A stretch of 64,000 nt of DNA. It comes from Orthonyx spaldingii (taxonomy: Eukaryota > Chordata > Aves > Passeriformes > Orthonychidae). The notes beneath the pieces are model-generated. The model searched no databases, was not told the DNA's origin, and was given only the letters and a program-made list of their open reading frames with translations. The position numbers and the translations under genes are program-made. Below, in pieces: positions 23,050 to 35,000 of the stretch (the first letter of the stretch is position 1; each line of letters opens with the position of its first letter). The DNA lies in assembly GCA_013397795.1 (NCBI GenBank), contig VZTJ01005217.1, forward strand, positions 816,652 through 880,651, given 5' to 3'.

Positions 23050-26000
23050 CTGTGCAGGAAAACAGAAAATAACTCAGCAATCTGATTCCAACAGTGCACA
23101 GAAGAAAAACATGCTCACAGTTTCAAGAGAGTCTTTTTTTTTTAAATTTGGATTTAGGAGGATTTAGCTGCTGTGGTCCCTGAGATCACTTACCACTATC
23201 AACAGTAACAGCATTCCAATACTTTCAGGCTGAGTGTTCCACTATTTAGAGAAGCAAGTTTTGGTTTATACCATACAAACTCACTTTGGGAAATAATTCA
23301 GATGTACCAACCCTATTGAAATGAAAGGAAAAACCTCTTGGATGCTGTAAAGGTGGGAGACCCCACACTGAAGCTTTAGAGAAAAGGGGGATTTACTACA
23401 TGCAGTTTACTAATGGCTGCCTACCTCTCCTACCTGGCTGAGTAGGAAGACCCAATTACCCAGCTAATTTCAAGCACTTTGTTTACTCTCTGCATGTCCA
23501 GTGAGTGGATCCTGTAGGTGGCTGCAGACTTTAAAAGTATTATTTCTGTTATGCAGTAAGATACAATTCAAGCCTTGTTGGCTTGAACGCTCAGTGCTGT
23601 GTCATGGTTGACACTGGAAATGGCTGTTGCCATTGCAGTCACACATATTTGTACTCCAGATGCACTCAGGGGTTTGGGGTTGAGATCTAAGGGTGCTTGC
23701 TCAACACCAGATTTATCCCAGTGGAACCAGCAGCACACAGCCAGCACGCAGCTGGGCTGAAGGGTTAGGCTGAGAGGGGGGCAGTGCTTCCAGATAAACG
23801 AGGTTCTGCTACAATTCAAGAGTTAGGAATATGTTAATGGGTGAGAAGAAATTGCAGCCCCTCTCCTAAACTCAGCTCTTGAGAGTCCTGCATCATCTGG
23901 CTATCAAGGCTGAGCACATCAATTATTTCCAGAACAAAGTCTAATTTCTGACCAGCACCAAGCAGCCTAAAGGAGACAGGGCGCAACAAGCAGCCTCTAA
24001 ACTTTGGCTGAGAGAGACACAGCATAAAAAGTCTTGGCTTAATGAGAAAATATAAAAATTTCCCAAAGATTCATGGTGCTTATTCACAGAATGCCAGCAC
24101 AGCTCCTGCAAAGCTGTGATGTGGAGTCACATCACAGAGCACAATCCAGGTGATGGCAGAGATTGGAGCCATGAGACAGGTTCAGTTCTGGCTGGTGCTG
24201 GAGCTTCTGCAAGGCCAGCTCTTAAATTCATCCCCAGTCCACAAACTGACTGGTAAAAGTTGCCTTTCAGCACCATCAGGTCCCTGCTGCTGCTACCTGC
24301 TCTCCCAGGAAGCTTATTGCAAAGGTGGCCATCCCCTTTTCAGTGTCCCTGTAGATATGCCCAGCTCTCCTTTGTGTGCTCCAGCCTGGTCCCAGGACAT
24401 CTTCCCTGGACCCACAGTCCAAAGTCAAGGCATGAGACAGCTTAGTGAATAGCTGGCCTCTGGGTAATAATTTAAAATGACAAACAGACAGAAAATTAAA
24501 GCCTCTGCTTGTAGGACCCTGTGTTTCTGTCTGCTGTATCACAAGCACAGATGAGCAGCTCAAAGAGGTCCAAGAGCTGGCAGGGAGCAGAGGAGCCACT
24601 TCCCATGGGGAAAACAGGAGCCTGACATTGCTTTAGCATGAGTCATTTGGCTAAAACGCTATGGCTCCACATAAAAGACTAGAAACTTGGTCTGGGAAAA
24701 ACATGGCACCCCAAGTCCACTTTGCTCTACCAAAGCCCACACTGCAGATCAGTTTTGGAAGAGATTTTCATTTTGAACAGAAGAGTTTTGATGGCTGGGT
24801 GGAGTATTTTTTTCAAGGGCTGAATCTGTTATTATTGTTTAACATTTCAGGCACATACATAATGAATAATTTAATGCAATAAGGTTAAAACAGCATTTTA
24901 ATATCATCACATCATTGAGTGCCAGCAAGCACTTGAGTTTACTGCTGGTTTTGTTGTGCTGGGGAGCAAAGCCTCACGGTGACAGAGGTGAAGAGCAGCA
25001 ACAGGGTTTCCTCAGGAGTGCTCTGGAGTTCCAGACACCTCTTCTTTGCTATAATAAACAAACACTAACACAACACAAGCGTTCCACACACTGTGTAAAC
25101 TGTACCTGGCATGTCTGACGTGAGAGAGGAGCATCAGCAAGTTGGCCAGGCGAGTTGTCTGCTGCTGCGAGGGGATCCCGCTCTTGGCAATAACCCACAC
25201 CAAAGCCTCTGTGACCACATTGAGCAGGTGGTGCAGTTTCCTGTTGCTTTCAGGTTCCTCTGCTGACAAGGGGAACATGCCTAACCAGAGAAGAGAAAGA
25301 AATACTTGCTGCTAATGAGGAAGAAAAAACACTTTGATTGTGGATTTTTTTTTATGATGCAATATTTCAACATGACTGGAGAAGATACAATCCCTGACAC
25401 CCCCCTGAAGACCATAAAAATGATGTTCCATGTGCCACATCAAGTCCTCCACAAAGGACTTACATTCCTTTGCCAATATTTGATGGTCACATCATTTGCA
25501 AAATGAACAATTCTCCCAAATCCTCCCAAGACATGTTGCACATAGACCCTTCAGTCAGGTGAATGGACGTGGTCTCCATTTTTCAGGGTTTTTTCCCCTG
25601 TACCTTGTTTTTCAGCTATTATGAACTATTGTTATTAAATATTAAACTATTATTTTAACTATTATGCTTGTTCTAATCCCTTCTTTTTCCCTGAGTCTAT
25701 CATAGGGAGGGAGGAGAGCACATCAGTGACACTGCTCATAGTGACCCATGACCCAGCTGGTCATGCTCTCCCTACAGATCACTAAGGGTGTCATAATACA
25801 GCACATGCCTGTAGTGAGAAACCTTGAAAGTCAGCAAAAAACCACAAACCAAACCAAAACAAACAACAACAACAACAAAAACCAAAACAAAACACCAAAA
25901 CAAAACAAAAACCAACAACAACAAAAGAGTTTTGGGGGTATGGACAAGAAAGAAAAGAAATCATCACTAGGAAGGTCTGAAAACACACAATAACATTATT

Positions 26001-29000
26001 GATAAAGCAGAAGAGACCCCGGACAAGGGAAAGAAAAAAACAGCAATCCCTTCAGAGATACCTATGGAAGGACAGAGCTCCAGAACACCTTGAAAATTAT
26101 GAGCCAATTAACAGTTTTGTTAAGAAGGGAGAGTAGGAGAAGTGAAAGGACAGACATTTGGAGACATGGACTTTGACAAAAACATGGCTGATGAATGTGG
26201 AGTTGTTTGGGGTTTCTTGTCTTTTTTTGTTGTGGGTATTTTAGGAAAAAAAAGAACAGCTTTTGTTGTCAGTTGAAATAGTGGTATGTACAGAATCATA
26301 GAACCATCTAGGTTGGAAAAACCTTAAAGATCACCAAGACCTACCTTTGACCCAGCACTACCAAGGCCATCACTGAACCAGGTCCCCAAGTGCCACATCC
26401 CCATCTCTTTTAAATCCCTCCAGGGATGGTGACTCCACCACTTCCCTGGGTAGCTTGTTCCATTGCCTGACCACCCTTTCAGTGAAGAAATTATTCCTGA
26501 TATCCAATCTAAACCACCCCTGGTGCAGCTTGAGGCCATTTCTTATCATCATCTTCATGAAATCTCATTTCCTCTCATCATCATCATGGCTTTCCAACCA
26601 CTGTTCCCCCAGCCTGTGCCACTGTAGGAGGTTTTTGTGGCCAAGGTGCAGGACCCAGCACCTGGTCCTCTCAAGCCTCGTGCTGTTGGTCTCGACCCAT
26701 CAATCCAGCCTGTCCAGATCCCTCTGCAGATCCTTCCTACCCTCCAGCAGATCAACACTCCAACCCAAACAAGTGGGCAGACAAATGGGATTGCAGCTGG
26801 ACTGTTCCCCTTCAATACTGGACTGAGAATTATGCAGCAGCTTCTTGCTGAAAGCTGGAGATGTAAATAGTTTAGCTGCTATTTTGTTGTTGGGATTTTT
26901 TTGTCAACATTAAGTACAAAATGTTCTGGGGGGAAAAAATCATTTTACTGCAGGTTACCCTAAACTAGCAAACACCTGCCTTGTGTAAGAGGCTGCAAAG
27001 CAAAGCTCCTGTCCTGAAACTCATCTTGCAGAACTGTTGAATACTTTCAATCGTTTCTAAGCAACTCATTACCATTAAACAGGAACATTTAAGCCAAATT
27101 AATCATCACTCAGTTGAGTAACCAGTATTACTAGAATTACTAGAATAAGAATATGTTTGTAGAGCTGTACAGCAACTTGACACATGACCAGGATCCACAG
27201 TGATAGGAGCAAAAGTTCCCATTGAAAAGGACAGATCCACAGCCTGAGCCATGAGACCCACCTTGAGGGAAGTTTTCAGACTTTGGGTCTTTCATGCATT
27301 TCTTACAACAGGACATAGTCCCTAAATCCAGAAAATGATACAGCTTGGAAGTTTCTTGAGCAAAAATCTTTGCAATCTATCAGACAGGAGTCCTTTCCTA
27401 TTATCCTTTTTCAACAGCTTTTTATCATTTATTATTTTGGGGGGTTTTCAGGCTGATTTCCCAGCCACCCTCAAAATAAAAGATACAATTTGGTGAGTAT
27501 TAGAGCCAAGCACATACTCACTGGAATTGAGGAGGATCATTGCCTTGACACACAGGTACTCCTTGTGCTGCAGTTTCAGCTCTCGGAACCTCGAGGTCAT
27601 GGCCAGGAGCATATCAAAGATCTCCAAAATTCCCTCTACGCATTTCCCCTCATCCCTATGGAAACACATTCAAAATGTTACTGAAAAGTAGAAGTAAGGA
27701 ACTGACTCAGACAGATAAAACTCAAAGCATGAAGGAGGCTGCAAAAGGCCTATTTATCTCATCTTTGGGAGAATTTAAAAGGTTCTATCATGAAATTTAA
27801 ATTAAAAATTGCAGTGGTATGAAAGATCAGCATTTATAAGAAACTGATTTTCTCTTTAAAGTGCAAGCAGGATTGACCATAAGTATGATTGCATTTCTGT
27901 ATCCTCTCAGCCTATGTAATTCTGGATAATCAATTTGAAATCCTGTAGTGCAGGGCACAGCACCACCTTGAATAATTTTCCAGATTTGTTTCACAAAGAG
28001 TTACCACAACCAAAAACATCATGTTTGTACCTGCTGGAGGTCTCAGGACTTGGTGAAAAAGAAAGACTTCCTAAAATAAGTTGCCTGGCATAATAAGACA
28101 TTTTTAAAGAATAAAACAACTCTTGTCCCTATCTCCTAGCATGTTTTTCTGTGTAGGTATTGAAAGGCATTTGGGGTTTTGGTGGTTTTGTGGTTTGGTT
28201 ATTTTTATATCTGCAAGTGTTTACAGAATGCAACTTCCTCCATGTTAGATATTAGAACTGGTCCTGTTTTCAGATCTAAAAAAATGCCCCAAACAAGTCA
28301 TTCCAAAGTGTTTAAAATTAAGCAGTGGCAAATTTGAAACCACTGAAGTTGCTGTTCCAGTTTGTTTGTTAGTTTTGTTTTACATATACTGGACTAAAAA
28401 AGTGATTAACTTCTACAGCACAGTATTCAAAGGGAGGCTTCTTATATGTAATAGCAGATTTTTCCCCTGGAATGTTTTAAAGACAAGATGGATTTAAGCA
28501 CAGCAATGCAGGAGAATTACAGAAATTTATTGGATCCCAAGGGAAAAGTGATGAGCCTTCAGGCTGGAGGCAGGCACGTGCAGGTAACACCACCTAGGGG
28601 CAGTAGGTTCTGCCTGCAAAAAAGTATTTTTTATTGCCTAGTTTCCTCTGTTCCTCATAGCAAAGAAGAATATTAAGCTTTGGAGAAGGACAGGCAGCTG
28701 CCGGATTCAAAACAAGGACAGGGGTACCAGAGAAGTATTGTGTGCAAAGATTATGTAGGAAATGTATCTGAAGGCTCCAGGGAGACCTTAGAACCTCTTT
28801 CAATGCTTAAAGGGGCTCCGAGAGAGCTGGGGAGGGGCTTTGGACAAGGACATGGAGGGACAGGATGAGGGGAAATGGCTTGAAATGGAAAGAGAGTAGG
28901 TTTGGATTAGAGATTAGGAAGAAATTCTTCCCTGTGAGGGTGCTGAGGCCCTGGCACAGGTTGCCCAGAGAAGCTGTGGCTGCCCCATCCCTGGGAGTGT

Positions 29001-32000
29001 TCCAGGCCAGGCTGGACGGGGCTTGGAGCAACCTGGGACAGTGGAAGGTGTCCCTGCCCATGGCAGGATGGTGGAATGAGATGATTATTAAGGTCCCTTC
29101 CAACCTAAACCATTTTAGGATTCTAAGTTCAACTAAGATAAAAACAACCAAGTTACAGACCAGGTTCATAATAAGGATGTCCTAAATAAAATTACAGCAT
29201 GCCCAGGCACTTGTAAGCCCCCACTCTGCCATGTCTTGAGGAAATGAAGAAATGCATCAAATATTCTTACTCTATCCAGCACATATTAACTCCTAAGCAA
29301 TTAAATTTATCGTACATTTTCAGCAGTTTCTGATCATTGCACTGAACAGTGCAGTATGACCTTGCATTGAATTTTATATGAGCAAATATTTATTTCCTCT
29401 GTTTTATAAATTAAATTTATTTCTCTTATTAGCCAATTTTGCCCACATGTATCTACAATTATAATTATTGATTGCCAGCCACAGAACTGGTGCAAATCTG
29501 AATTTTCCCAGGTTGAAAAGACATTTTAAGACTACCCAAGAGAGTAGATTGTTTCCCTTTTTACCAATGTGAAGCTCAGGTCAAATCCTTCTGAGATTCT
29601 GTAGAAAAACAACCTTGCTAATCCATATTCTTCCTTCCTGGTACATAATGCTATGGAGAAATAATCTTTAAACTTGAATACACCCTGCTTTGCCTTGGAA
29701 AAAATATTCTCAGTATTCAAGAGCAAGCTAGGGGTCTTTAAATCCCTCTTGGCTAGTGCTCCAATGTTCATTATTATAGCTAACTATGAAGTCTGCTGTA
29801 GTGGCAGGAACAAAAACAGGTGGGAAATGTATTTAAAATAATTAAAATACTGCCTGACACTCATTTTTTTTAAATGAGGGATGTAGGGACTAATGGACAA
29901 TGTAGCGCGTTGTATCTACAGTTTCAGCATCTAGAGACCTGGAACAAAGGGAACAAAACCAGCAAAATATGTGAAAAAATGCAGAGAAACTTCACACTCA
30001 GAGCTACAGGAGGTCAGGAATTTGCAAGTTCAACAATGCTTTTTAAGCTTAGTATTCATTAACCCCCTGTAAGGATGTGGGACCTCAAGACATTACTGTT
30101 ACAAGCACAAGTGAATGATATTGTTAGATGAAATATTAATAACTTCTGCCGTGTTTAAACCTCTCCCTCTTACAATTCACCCTACTTTCAAACATGCTAA
30201 TAGGAAGTGTTCTCAAGAAATTTATTCCCCTTACCTGTCTAATACAAGGTCTGGTGCAAAAATCAGTTTCCCAGGATGGTCGATTGATCTCCACATCAAA
30301 CCAATCATTAGAACTTCCATCCAGCAGCTCTCCAAGAGTCTTACTTGGTCATAGAGGCTGAGATCAATGAAGCCTAAAGTGGTGAAAATGGCATAAAATA
30401 AATGAACTTGTTAAATTCTCTGTTTTGGTAAAGAAGATTGAGTATATGAGAACCAAAAAGAACCAGAAAGAACTACAGGGTGTGAAGACAAGGGAGCACT
30501 GACATCCAAAGTGCCAGGCTGCCATTTCAAATAGGAACAAAAATGTTTGCTATTATCATTGCCAAATCTTCCACAAAATATTTGGAATAAAGCAGAGTGG
30601 TGTTTTAGTGTAATTAGTCCCACATAGCTGGTGAAACTCTAATGACTGCAGAGTCACCTGCTTTATGATCTCGCCCTGAAAGAGGAGAGATGTTAGAAAA
30701 AATATTGTGAGGGTGAGGTACTGGCACAGGTTGTCCAGAGAAGCTGTGCCTGTCCCCATCCTGGAAGTGTTCGAGACCTGGGAGTGTTCAAGACTGGATG
30801 GGGTTCTGAGCAACCTGGTCTGGTGGAAGATGTCCCTGCCCATGGTAGGAGGGTGGAACAAGGTGACCTTTAAGGTCCCTTCTGACCCAATTCATTCCAT
30901 GATTCTATGATTCTGATTCTATGATTTATTTCTCTCCAGAACTTATAGCAAGGCCTCTGATAATACTGCATCACAGCCAGAAGGCAGAGAGAGTCACAGA
31001 CCACTTTTTTTCTTCCCCTGCAAACAAAAAAAAAAGAAAACTGGGGAAAAAATAATGCCTAGAAGTCAAAAAAAAGGAGAAATAAAATTTACACACTCCA
31101 AACCAAAAGATCAGAAGTGTAAATTATCAAAACATGAGTGGGAAAGCAGACTGCTCAGTCAAGGAGGAGAACACAGATATGCTGGAGAGTTGCTCAGTGA
31201 TCAAAACCAAGATCAGGCCACAGTTTTCAAAGCTGAGCTCCTTTAGCTCGGGCCCTTGGCAAAGGTGCTCCATTTTCAGATGAGCTGGCATCTCTGACAC
31301 TGCATGGTGACAAATCCTTACAGCCTGGCCATGGCAGACAGGTTTTCCTGAAGTTCTTCTTGGTTGTCTGAGGTCTTAAAATACACACAGGAAGTTTGGG
31401 CTGCCAAAGAATCTTTCTGTCAGTAATTTATACAAACGCTCCATGTATTTTAATCTTATTACACTGCTCAGCTGCAAGACAGTCAGTGACAGCCAGGGGC
31501 TGACATGAACTGGGCAATGCTCACTTTTGTCATCGCTGAACGTGCTGCCTTTCAAAGCTGGTACTGCCTTGCTTCTGATTTTATAAAGAGGGTAAACAGC
31601 AGCCTAGGAGTGGTACTTTCCCTCCTGGATTCCACTGTCACAGAATTTACTACAGAACGCACTGCCAACAACAAATTATCTGCCACACACACTCATCATT
31701 TAAAACTGCTTTTAGGAAAATATTCACGAAAGTGTGAAATAGTATAAAAACTGACAGTGTTAGTTTCCTGGAGAACAACAGCCCAAAGACGTTTCAGAGT
31801 ATATTTCAATAAATAGTTACACTGGTATGTACTGATTTCTCTAGCACAAACAAGGAATTATCAGGTTTAAAAACTCTCTCACTTGAGTGAGACATCAGAC
31901 CAAGTGCCAGGGTTCAATCTGCAGTTTCTTAAAGATCCAGATTTATCACGGATGTCATCTGCTAAACACACACACATTATCAGCAGCAGCAGGAGGAGCT

Positions 32001-35000
32001 ATGGCCATCAAGGACAGCTGTTTGAAGGACTCTACTTCTCCTTTTCCTAACAATCTCATGCTCCAAAGATCCAGGACAGCAAACAACTACCACAGCTTCC
32101 ACTGCAATGTCAGGAGCCCCATTTAATTTCCTCCAGAGTAAATTAAAATAATAATTTTTCTATGACTGTATTATGCATTGTTTAAATTGTGGGATCCATA
32201 CCTTATCATTTAATTATAAGTTGCTAAGATAGACAAGAAAAAAAACTTGTGCTGGATGTGTAAAAACTACAAAAAAGACAAAGTGCTCTGGTCAGCAACA
32301 CACTAGGTTGCAAAATAAATCCAAATTTCAATATTGTGACAACATCTTATCGATTTGCAATAGAGGTTCAGCAATGAACCGTGTTAAGCTCCTTTAGACT
32401 AGGTCAACAAAGCAAAAGGCAATTATAGACGCTGTGTTCTGCTGCCTGACAACCGAAAATTAAAATACTTGGGATTCAGAAGGAAAAAAATCCAGATGTC
32501 AGCTTCTATTTTACTGAGCAACAAAAAAATACAATCCATTAGGCTAAAAGTACAGACAAAAATACAGCCACAGAGTAAAATTCATAACAAAAGACTGTCA
32601 TTAAATATTAAATATGAAAACTCCACAAAATATAAACAGGTATTTTTTCTATTTAGGCAAAAAACTTACTGTTAATACAATAAGGAAAAAGATTTTTTTT
32701 TCACTTCCAGTGAGTGTCAAAATAATATCCAGTAATAACTTAGATGTGAAAATGGGCTTCTGACCTAGGTGCACAAAAGCAAATGTTCAGCTTTTCAGAA
32801 AGTAAAATGACTGCTCACTGGGCCATTAGTGGAGAACTCTCTTTTTTTTCCTAGGACATTACCTCCAGGAACCAGGCAAGGATCAACATGATTACCTTCA
32901 GGCAAGAGCTTTTGAAAAATGAAATTCCATGTTCTGAGCCTTAGCCATCAGTTTTTTAATGAAAAACAAAGTAAATGCTCCAACTGCCATGTAATATGGC
33001 ATTGACACTTGCAATTAGGTGCGTTAAACATCACATCTATCTTTGGCATTGCGCTAAAATGCTGTTTATTTCTGCTCTCTGTAACAGGAGTGATCAGAAA
33101 AAACAAATAGAGACGACAAAGTGTCAGCATTCCCAGGAACTGTTTTGAAGGGGTTTGATTGCTTCAATGGGTTTTCTTCATACAGTTCTCTCTCACTGCC
33201 AAGAAAAAGTTATTGTTTCTGACATATGTTGAAAATAAACCAAAAGTGACTGATACCAAAATAAGGGTTGATTTAGAAACTGATCTTTTAAAAAATAAAA
33301 CCAATTAATCTTAACTGGCGGAGGTTTTGAGTTTGTGGGTTTGTCTTTGGTTGTCGGGTTTTTTTAAGTGTCAGAGTTAAAAAATAGAAATTAATAATCA
33401 GAAAATGGAAAAGGTTGAGTTGGGGTTTTTTTCCCCACTGAAATGTTGGTTAAAATGAGGTCATTTTTAAAGACTGGTTTCCTTCACAATTCGCTTCCTA
33501 CCAGACAAACGTAACTGTATGGAGTCCTCTGAAATGGCACCTTTTAATAACGTTTTTATGATTAGACAAGAAATTATAACAACAGATACCATTTAACCCC
33601 TTATGGTTACTTACTTCATAGTTATTTTCAGAGTTTCTTCAGCCGGGAAAAACAAGACAAAGGATTTGGGCTCTCAGTGTAAAACATCCCACATTAACAC
33701 AAAACTATCATCACTTTGCAAATGTCCACCATGGTTTGAGATGCTCTGGGGTGCAAACATCTCCTCCCCAGCAGCTCAGCAGCTGGCCTGGAATCTGCAC
33801 ACCCTAAAATCATCACACCTGGACCCTCCAACACAGTGGCTGAGACTGCTCTGCACCTGGGAGAGGTGTTCAGCAGCCGGAGCTGGAAGCACACCAGACA
33901 CTCCACCTAGACCTGACATAGGGTGCTCTTCCCTGATGCTAAATTCTTAATTTAATGATTGTATTAAATATTCTCCTCCAGGTTTTCTTCCTGCACTGTG
34001 CACACGCTGTGTTTCTGGAGGGAAGGGTTCCTGCCATGTTTTCCCATGTGTGTACTCCAGCTGCAGCAGCTCTTTACAGTGCACACCTGACAAGGGCAGG
34101 GCACACACTCTGAATCCTTCAGCATAAAATCCAGGAGAGGATCCATGGAGTGCTGCCTCCCAGCACTGAACTCTGTCTGAAGCTCAGGATCAAGCCCCAT
34201 ACTGCTATAAGTCCACCAACCATTCCATGCTTTTAGCTCACTTTTAATTTTTATTCTGCCTGTTTTAGTCACGGGTATTCCATGGAGAAGGAACTCCAAA
34301 TGCTCACCATTTCTGGTTTGTGAGAAGTTAAATGGTTCATTGCCATGATGCCATGGACACATTGGAGACATTTCAGGCTCTAATACAGGCAGCTGTACAT
34401 GTTCTTGATGTTGCCAACAACCAAAAGAGCCCTTATTGATTTTTGTTTAGAAGAAGTGCACATGATAAATCTGAGATCAATACTGTGCTCCACAGATGTT
34501 TTTGTGTGGCAGATCTGTCAAATGAAACTATTTCAGACACCCAGGACTTGGACACCCTTCAGTTATCACCAACAGTACTAGAAACCTTCTATCAGGACTC
34601 AAGGAAAGAATTTGGCATTAAATGGTTCTAAGGATTAAATGGTTGTAAGAATTTGGTTCTAAATCAGCTTAATCAGGTATTTATAGCTGATGAGGTATAA
34701 ATTACATACAGCAACAGCTCTGCTTTATAGCAAAATGAACAAGTATTTGAGAAAGAATAGACAGGAAGGTATGGGTTATATTGTGTCTAAATCAAAATAC
34801 ATCCAGGTTAATTACTGAGAGCAATAAACTTTCCATTACTTAGCAGGACAGAAAGCTTGACTTTCATGCCATACACTTACTGTGCTGTTCTGTTATTTCA
34901 GAGTAGAGAAGGACACATTGGCGGTAAAACCATTACCTGAAATAAATGAAAACAAGCCTGAATTTCTTACCGGGAATTTTCTTGGCCCAGCCGATCATGT

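Larger units (their letters stand above)
23050..30234. other. ESR2 introns 5-7
   Basis: Introns 23050-25105, 25281-27521 and 27656-30234. They contain the A/C-rich block at 25838-25926, the CR1 copies at 26291 and 28765 and an AACTATT-like imperfect repeat at 25613-25670. No other gene seen. The + strand frame at 22401-23072 is a shadow of the last ESR2 exon and its UTR. Confidence 0.6.

Noticed and set aside
22401..23072. 223-codon open frame on the plus strand
   Set aside because: Antisense shadow of the last ESR2 exon and its 3'UTR. It has low-complexity composition and no recognisable domain.
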